A stretch of DNA of 34,590 bases, taken from positions 1-34,590 of IMG/VR virus record IMGVR_UViG_3300020459_000039; one strand, given 5' to 3'. This DNA comes from a virus. The stretch's first letter is position 1; every line of letters starts with the position of its first letter. Below are positions 31,324 through 34,590 of this stretch, one piece after another. The notes under the pieces were generated by a model, which made no database searches, had not been told where the DNA came from, and saw nothing but the letters and a program-made list of their open reading frames with translations. The translations under genes and the position numbers were made by a program.

Positions 31324-33809
31324 GTTTCTATACCAACGTACAACTGGTTGGGGATAATTTACTTTACCTTGGGTACGAGGATGGACAACGTATTCAACGT
31401 AAGTTTAAATTTTCTCCAACTCTTTTTGTCGTCACTGATAAACAAACTAAACAAAAAACTCTTGATGGTAGGTATGCTAAACCTATCAAGTTTGGTTCCA
31501 TAAAAGAAGCAAAAGGATTCATCGAACAATACAAAGAAGTACAAAACTTCGAGGTACATGGTTATGACAGATATCTCTATCAATTCATCTCGGAAGAGTT
31601 TCCGAAAGAAATTGATTACGAATTTAAAAATCTTAAAACTACATCTCTTGATATCGAGGTGGCATGTGAGAATGGCTTTCCTAACGTGCAGGAATGCTCG
31701 CAACCTCTTCTTAGCATTACAGTACAGGACTATCTCAGTCGTAAGATCAAAGTATGGGGTACCAAACCGTATACAAATAATAGAGATGACGTTGAGTATG
31801 TATTGTGTGACGATGAAGAACATCTTCTCCGTTGTTTTCTTGACTATTGGACTACTAATTTCCCAGATATTCTCACGGGGTGGAACGTAGAACTATATGA
31901 TATCCCGTACATATGTGGACGTCTAGAGAGATTGTTTGGTGAGAAAGAAATGAAACAGATATCCCCATGGGGTATTGTTTACAGGGAAGACCTAGAGATA
32001 AAAGGTCGTCAACAAATTCTCTATAATATTTTTGGGATCAATGTGGTTGACTACATGGATCTCTATAAAAAATTTACATATACAAATCAAGAATCATATC
32101 GTCTAGATCATATTGCATTTGTAGAACTAGGTCAAAAGAAAGTTGATCACAGTGAGTTTGAAAACTTCAAACAATTCTATACTAATGACTGGCAGAAATT
32201 TATTGACTACAACATCGTTGACGTGGAACTTGTCATACGCCTAGAAGAAAAGATGAAGTTGCTAGAACTTGCTGTTGCTCTAGCATATGATGCTAAAGTT
32301 AATATCAGGGATGTATACTATCAAGTAAGAATGTGGGATACTATCATATACAATTTTCTTAAGGAAAAGAATGTAGTAGTTCCTCCTGCAAAACGTTCAC
32401 ACAAAGATGAAAAGTATGAAGGTGCGTATGTTAAAGAACCGAAACCAGGACGCTATGATTGGGTGGTTAGTTTTGACCTCAACAGTCTGTACCCTCATCT
32501 TATTATGCAGTATAATATTTCCCCAGAAACCCTCGTTGAAAAACGACACCCATCAGCAACTGTTAATAAGATATTATCTCAAAAAATAGATATCCCAAAA
32601 GAATATGCTGTGTGTGCTAATGGTGCTATGTATCGTAAAGACATACATGGATTTTTACCTGAGATTATGCAGAAGATATACGATGAACGTGTGCAATCTA
32701 AACAACTTATGCTCGTAGCAAAACAAGCGTATGAAAAAACTCCAACCAAAGATCTAGAAAAGAAGATAAGTAAATATAACAACATACAAATGGCACGTAA
32801 GATTCAATTGAATAGTGCTTATGGTGCTATTGGTAATCAATACTTTAGATATTATAATCTAAAGAATGCTGAAGCTATTACAATGTCAGGTCAAGTTTCT
32901 ATTCGTTGGATAGAACATGAAATGAACCTGTATCTAAACAAAATATTGAAAACGGAGAAAGAAGATTATGTTATTGCTAGTGACACTGATAGTATCTACC
33001 TTAATCTGGGTCCTTTGGTTGAAGGTGTATACAAGGGCAGAGAGAAAACTGATAAAAGCGTTGTCTCATTCCTTGATAAGATCTGTTCGCTGGAACTTGA
33101 AAAACATATTTCGCGTTCTTACAAAGCGTTGGCAGCATACGTCAATGCCTACGACCAGAAAATGATAATGAAGCGAGAGAATATCGCTTCTACTGGTATC
33201 TGGACTGCTAAGAAAAGATATATGCTCAATGTGTGGGATTCTGAGGGTGTAAGATATGATGAACCCAAGTTAAAAATGATGGGCATCGAAGCAGTTAAGT
33301 CTTCTACTCCTGCACCATGTCGTACTGCAATTAAAAATGCTATACAAGTGATGATGAATGGTACAGAAGACGATCTTTTATCTTACATAGATACTTTCAA
33401 ATCTGAATTCAATTCGTTACCACCAGAAGACATTGCATTTCCGAGGTCAGTAAATGGACTACGTAAATTCAAGGCGTCAGGAACCGTGTATTCAAAGGGG
33501 TGCCCTTTACATGTTCGTGGAACTCTGCTATACAATTTTTACATCGCAAAAAACAAACTTGAATATAAGTATCCACTTGTCCAAGAAGGAGAGAAGATAA
33601 AGTATGCATATCTCCTGCGTCCAAACCCACTAGGAAATGAGAATGTAATCTCATTCCTCAACACTTTCCCCAGAGAACTTGATCTCGCAGAGAGTATAGA
33701 TCGTGATGCTCAGTTTAAGAAAAGCTTCTTAGACCCTTTACGAATCATCTCTGATGTGATAGGATGGGATATAGAAAGAGTCCCTAATTTAGAATTTTTA
33801 TTTGCATGA
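31320..33809 (+). CDS. 43: DNA polymerase gp43 (family B)
   Basis: This 829-residue replicative polymerase (T4 gp43 898) has both activities. 3'-5' exonuclease: Exo I TSLDIE (D111/E113), Exo [13 protein letters not shown] (N189, D194), Exo [12 protein letters not shown] (D301). Polymerase: motif A DLNSLYPH (from D386), motif [10 protein letters not shown] (494-502) and motif C SDTDSIYL (D555/D557). The C-terminus NLEFLFA resembles the clamp-binding peptide of T4 gp43. Translation is coupled to copy 4 of the Sm-like genes (ATGA) and its stop overlaps uvsX in ATGA. No intein or split, which occur in some T4-like relatives, is seen. Confidence 0.97.
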   Translation: MSFYTNVQLVGDNLLYLGYEDGQRIQRKFKFSPTLFVVTDKQTKQKTLDGRYAKPIKFGSIKEAKGFIEQYKEVQNFEVHGYDRYLYQFISEEFPKEIDYEFKNLKTTSLDIEVACENGFPNVQECSQPLLSITVQDYLSRKIKVWGTKPYTNNRDDVEYVLCDDEEHLLRCFLDYWTTNFPDILTGWNVELYDIPYICGRLERLFGEKEMKQISPWGIVYREDLEIKGRQQILYNIFGINVVDYMDLYKKFTYTNQESYRLDHIAFVELGQKKVDHSEFENFKQFYTNDWQKFIDYNIVDVELVIRLEEKMKLLELAVALAYDAKVNIRDVYYQVRMWDTIIYNFLKEKNVVVPPAKRSHKDEKYEGAYVKEPKPGRYDWVVSFDLNSLYPHLIMQYNISPETLVEKRHPSATVNKILSQKIDIPKEYAVCANGAMYRKDIHGFLPEIMQKIYDERVQSKQLMLVAKQAYEKTPTKDLEKKISKYNNIQMARKIQLNSAYGAIGNQYFRYYNLKNAEAITMSGQVSIRWIEHEMNLYLNKILKTEKEDYVIASDTDSIYLNLGPLVEGVYKGREKTDKSVVSFLDKICSLELEKHISRSYKALAAYVNAYDQKMIMKRENIASTGIWTAKKRYMLNVWDSEGVRYDEPKLKMMGIEAVKSSTPAPCRTAIKNAIQVMMNGTEDDLLSYIDTFKSEFNSLPPEDIAFPRSVNGLRKFKASGTVYSKGCPLHVRGTLLYNFYIAKNKLEYKYPLVQEGEKIKYAYLLRPNPLGNENVISFLNTFPRELDLAESIDRDAQFKKSFLDPLRIISDVIGWDIERVPNLEFLFA

Positions 33810-34590
33810 CTTCATCATTTTTAAAAAATATTGTCAAAGAGATTGACAATGAATACGCTGGACTTCTATCAGAAGGAGGAGTTGGAGATATAAACTCATT
33901 TGTAGACACAGGATCATATATCTTTAACGCATTAGTAAGTGGATCTATTTACAAAGGAGTTCCCAGTAATAAAATTACTGCAATCGCAGGAGAGAGTGGT
34001 ACAGGTAAAACATTTTTTGCTATGGGTGTTGTGCAAAATTATCTTGCAGAAAATCCTGATGCTGGTGTAGTTTATTTTGAATCAGAAGCTGCTATCACAA
34101 AAGATATGATAGAAGAACGTGGCATAGATGGTTCACGTATGATTTTAATACCAGTTACTACAGTACAAGAATTTAGAACCACCGCTATACAAATCTTAGA
34201 TAAATATCTTCAACAGAAGACAGAAGATCGCAAACCTATGATGTTTGTGTTAGACTCTCTGGGAATGTTATCAACATCTAAAGAACTAGCAGACAGTGCC
34301 GAGGGTAAAGATACTCGTGACATGACTAGAGCACAAGTTGTTAAGGCAATCTTTCGTATCCTCACTCTAAAATTAGGCAAAGCTAATGTCCCCCTACTTG
34401 TTACAAATCACACATACGATGTCGTCGGTGCCTATATTCCAACTAAAGAAATGGGTGGAGGTAGTGGACTTAAATACGCTGCAAGTACAATTATATACTT
34501 ATCGAAGAAGAAAGAGAAAGATGGAAAGGAAGTTATTGGAAACATTATCAAAGCAAAGGCTGCTAAGTCGCGTCTAACTAAAGAGAATTC
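33806..34590 (+). CDS. uvsX: Recombinase UvsX, 3' end outside the window
   Basis: RecA/RadA-type strand-exchange protein; 261 codons are visible and the frame runs off the right edge. Start [20 protein letters not shown] overlaps the gp43 stop (ATGA). Walker A is AGESGTGKT (61-69). [20 protein letters not shown] is the usual region with the catalytic Glu, and [11 protein letters not shown] is Walker B. The TNHTYD region and [20 protein letters not shown] follow and fit DNA-binding loop 2. T4 UvsX is 391 residues, so about two thirds are here. It works with UvsY and UvsW, both encoded in this window. Confidence 0.95.
   Translation, partial: MTSSFLKNIVKEIDNEYAGLLSEGGVGDINSFVDTGSYIFNALVSGSIYKGVPSNKITAIAGESGTGKTFFAMGVVQNYLAENPDAGVVYFESEAAITKDMIEERGIDGSRMILIPVTTVQEFRTTAIQILDKYLQQKTEDRKPMMFVLDSLGMLSTSKELADSAEGKDTRDMTRAQVVKAIFRILTLKLGKANVPLLVTNHTYDVVGAYIPTKEMGGGSGLKYAASTIIYLSKKKEKDGKEVIGNIIKAKAAKSRLTKEN

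Noticed and set aside
31359-31823. Minus-strand frame opposite the gp43 N-terminus
   Set aside because: Mirror of conserved polymerase sequence; Phe/Leu-rich composition is typical of an antisense shadow.
1-34590. tRNA genes, CRISPR arrays, insertion sequences, attachment sites
   Set aside because: All gaps are under 140 bases and none shows a cloverleaf, repeat-spacer pattern, transposase or terminal repeats.

Overview
The window is a 34.6 kb piece of a T4-like myovirus genome, with every gene on the + strand. It most likely comes from a marine cyanophage of Prochlorococcus or Synechococcus. The T4 core genes run in the order known from cyanomyoviruses (17-18-19-20-67-21-22-23, then a gp3-like gene, uvsY-uvsW, 55, 47-46, 45, 44, 62, regA, 43, uvsX). 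Genes typical of cyanophages sit between them: hsp20, cobS, a CobT-like VWA gene, 2OG-Fe(II) oxygenases, and a DUF3110-like protein of a family I know from cyanobacteria. No photosynthesis gene, tRNA, integrase, insertion sequence or CRISPR array was found. The host is inferred from gene content only.

Layout. 1-1.2 kb: end of a basic DUF6321-like gene, two microproteins and a 2OG oxygenase. 1.2-10.7 kb: head and tail morphogenesis, from terminase gp17 through sheath, tube, portal, prohead core, protease and scaffold to capsid gp23, closed by a strong terminator. 10.7-12.15 kb: two single-gene units bounded by terminators, a ParB/Srx-like protein and a microprotein with paired CX3C motifs. 12.15-16.6 kb: a TauD-like protein with an HxN motif, a membrane protein, a gp3-like tail protein, UvsY, UvsW and an Sm-like protein. 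16.6-21 kb: late sigma factor gp55, another 2OG protein, and gp47/gp46 with the DUF3110-like gene between them. 21-25.5 kb: CobT-like and CobS-like genes, a DUF3310-like gene and clamp gp45. 25.5-29.3 kb: clamp loader gp44, small genes, Dam, gp62 and RegA. 29.3-34.6 kb: Hsp20, then an operon of three Sm-like proteins plus one unknown leading into DNA polymerase gp43 and UvsX (cut by the window end).

How it works together. gp55 recognises T4-type late promoters, and octamers equal or close to TATAAATA lie before gp18, gp20, gp22 and the ParB-like gene. gp45 serves both the polymerase and, in T4, late transcription. Two consensus sigma-70 promoters (TTGACA, 17 bp, then TAAAAT or TATAAT) precede gp55 and the Sm-like/gp43 operon, which fits early or middle expression by host polymerase. 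Most neighbouring genes overlap by 1-14 bases, suggesting translational coupling. The least explained parts are the Sm-like protein set, the HEXXH-VWA/CobS pair, the HxN oxygenase-like protein and the terminator-promoter fusions. No stretch over 300 bases lacks a gene.
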